Positions 62,872-64,000 of a stretch of DNA of 64,000 nucleotides are shown here, piece after piece (position 1 is the stretch's first letter; the number at the start of each line of letters is the position of its first letter). This stretch comes from Bin5 sp965221145. GTDB taxonomy: Bacteria; Chloroflexota; Anaerolineae; Caldilineales; Caldilineaceae. Below the pieces are notes generated by a model, which was not told the origin of the DNA, did no database searches, and saw nothing but the letters and a program-made list of their open reading frames with translations. The stretch spans positions 2,790,001-2,854,000 of the forward strand of contig OZ244877.1 of the NCBI GenBank assembly GCA_965221145.1, read 5' to 3'. A program made the translations under genes and the position numbers.

Positions 62872-64000
62872 TTGAAGGACTTTGCAAGACCTATTTCGCA
62901 GCATCTTCTCAATATAGAGGACAAGAGTCGCTCCAACCTGTTTGCCTGGCGGGGTCAGTTCTCTCCTCAACTCATCGAGTATCTTCTCGAAGCATATTGT
63001 CTTCCAGAGTCAGTCGTGCTGGATCCATTTGTTGGAAGCGGCACTGTCTTGGTGGAGGCAGCAAGAGTCGGATTGCCTGCTTTGGGGTTTGAAATCAATC
63101 CGTCTGCATGGAGTTTCAGCAAGGTGTATGAGTTTTCCAACCTGCCCCCTTCCTTCCGCGAAGAGATTATCACCGAGTTGCATGGCAGAATATTGGATGA
63201 ATTCCCTATCATTATCTTTGCAGAGCCGAAGTTAGCATTTAGCGAGGTCGAAGAACGTATTGTCCGGGTTGGCACGTCCATAAGCGACGAAGCCAGAATT
63301 CTTTGCAGCGCCTTGGTTGTCTTGCTCGACCTTTATAACAACGACGTCACCAGCGATCTGATCCGCAACAGATTCCTTTCTCTCGCCAAACTCGTCCGAA
63401 CTCTACCGTATTCTACCGCGCCGATCAAGGCGGATCTGCGGGATGCGCGTGAGCTGCCACTCGTCGATCAGTCGGTCGACTTTGTGATTACATCTCCTCC
63501 TTACATAAACGTGTTTAACTACCATCAGAATTATCGTCGCTCAGTCGAGCTATTGGGATGGGACGTTTTGCGTGTTGCCCGCTCAGAACTTGGATCCAAT
63601 AGAGCTAACAGAGGCAACAGATTTTATACCGTTGTGCAGTACTGCATCGACATGGCAAGAACGCTTCAAGAGTTGGCTCGCGTTCTCGGGCCGGATGGTA
63701 GGGCGATTCTGATTGTGGGGTACGAATCGAAGGTCCTCGGTGTACCATTCTACAATGCCGATCTCATCCAGCGTATCGCCACGGAGTCAGGCATATTTGA
63801 GTCGGTTCTCCGTCAGAAGCGCGTATTCAAGAGCCGCTTTGGACAACCTATTCGGGAGGACATCTTGAGTTTCTCTCGGCAGACTAATATAAGAGAGGAA
63901 GAACTGCTCGAGTCGCTTGGTCATCGTGTTGCCTGTGACGCACTGAGGGCAAGCACAACGATTGTGCCCGAAAAGAATCGGACTCTTCTGAACGACGCGC
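62872..64000 (+). CDS. DNA methyltransferase, N4-cytosine/N6-adenine type (3' partial)
   Basis: The gene starts at a TTG with AAGGAGAAGG shortly upstream and runs off the right edge after 376 codons. Motif I DPFVGSGT is at residues 51-58 with GFEINPSAW after it. Catalytic motif IV TSPPY is at 207-211, preceded by KADLRDARELPLVDQSVDFVI, and ARVLGPDGRAILIVG follows. Motif order I-IV and the wide gap between them fit a site-specific DNA methylase. The TSPPY form is common in N4-cytosine enzymes but not decisive. Lower G+C than rmlA suggests an accessory gene, perhaps part of a restriction system beyond the window. Confidence 0.8.
   Translation, partial: MKDFARPISQHLLNIEDKSRSNLFAWRGQFSPQLIEYLLEAYCLPESVVLDPFVGSGTVLVEAARVGLPALGFEINPSAWSFSKVYEFSNLPPSFREEIITELHGRILDEFPIIIFAEPKLAFSEVEERIVRVGTSISDEARILCSALVVLLDLYNNDVTSDLIRNRFLSLAKLVRTLPYSTAPIKADLRDARELPLVDQSVDFVITSPPYINVFNYHQNYRRSVELLGWDVLRVARSELGSNRANRGNRFYTVVQYCIDMARTLQELARVLGPDGRAILIVGYESKVLGVPFYNADLIQRIATESGIFESVLRQKRVFKSRFGQPIREDILSFSRQTNIREEELLESLGHRVACDALRASTTIVPEKNRTLLNDA

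Overview
The window is 64 kb of a GC-rich bacterial chromosome (about 58-60% G+C by eye) with densely packed operons. The gene set is one I associate with Chloroflexota of the Caldilineae/Anaerolineae type: a complete seven-gene Mrp antiporter, large GT-C-like membrane proteins, MutS2 next to era, a fused double-FtsX permease and an S-box-controlled mtnA. There is no rRNA or other marker gene, so this placement is inference. Two traits recur. Several genes have a consensus promoter whose -10 box lies 6-8 nt before the start codon, which implies leaderless mRNAs. Intergenic regions carry families of short palindromic repeats.

Layout. 1-3130: the end of a DUF4399/cytochrome c gene, a small membrane protein gene, an acidic Cys-cluster protein gene and yccF. 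3131-9871: mrpABCDEFG. 9890-14019: an FGGY kinase, an MFS transporter and a CPBP protease. 14359-16728: polyphosphate kinase. 16774-19262: a BsuBI/PstI-type restriction-modification pair whose endonuclease gene is frameshifted. 19395-22145: a large GT-C-like membrane protein on the minus strand. 22146-22866: repeat-rich spacer. 22867-29242: a DtxR-type regulator and a three-component ABC exporter, with an AT-rich two-gene module inserted before the ATPase gene. 29295-32873 (minus): threonine dehydratase-like, CoA-transferase and ketopantoate reductase-like genes. 32874-33766: the richest repeat spacer. 33767-37833: sixA, an alditol oxidase-like gene, a PIN toxin-antitoxin pair and a nucleotidyltransferase. 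38089-41288: an SDR, an unknown protein, a HIT protein and a class V aminotransferase. 41326-44394 (minus): an ABC-2 exporter, a membrane protein and an IS5-family remnant.

44626-53381 is the best-integrated block. A sigma-70 promoter and a SAM-I (S-box) riboswitch with a very long P3 arm and a terminator precede mtnA, a LOG-family gene, a peptidase E-like gene, a PfkB kinase (likely adenosine kinase), an inserted two-gene ATPase/partner module, ahcY and metK. Apart from the insert these genes make SAM (MetK), clear S-adenosylhomocysteine (AhcY), plausibly recycle adenosine (PfkB) and salvage methylthioadenosine (MtnA). SAM would thus control its own recycling.

53473-64000: a TPR protein, three tRNA genes (Pro-UGG, Gly-UCC, CAU), era, mutS2, a polysaccharide co-polymerase/BY-kinase-like set with rmlA, an unknown protein, and a DNA methyltransferase cut by the right edge.

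The accessory candidates most worth following are the ATPase plus possible PD-(D/E)xK-like partner (48698-50742), the DUF6338-like module (27467-28299), the enlarged S-box and the dispersed palindromic repeats.
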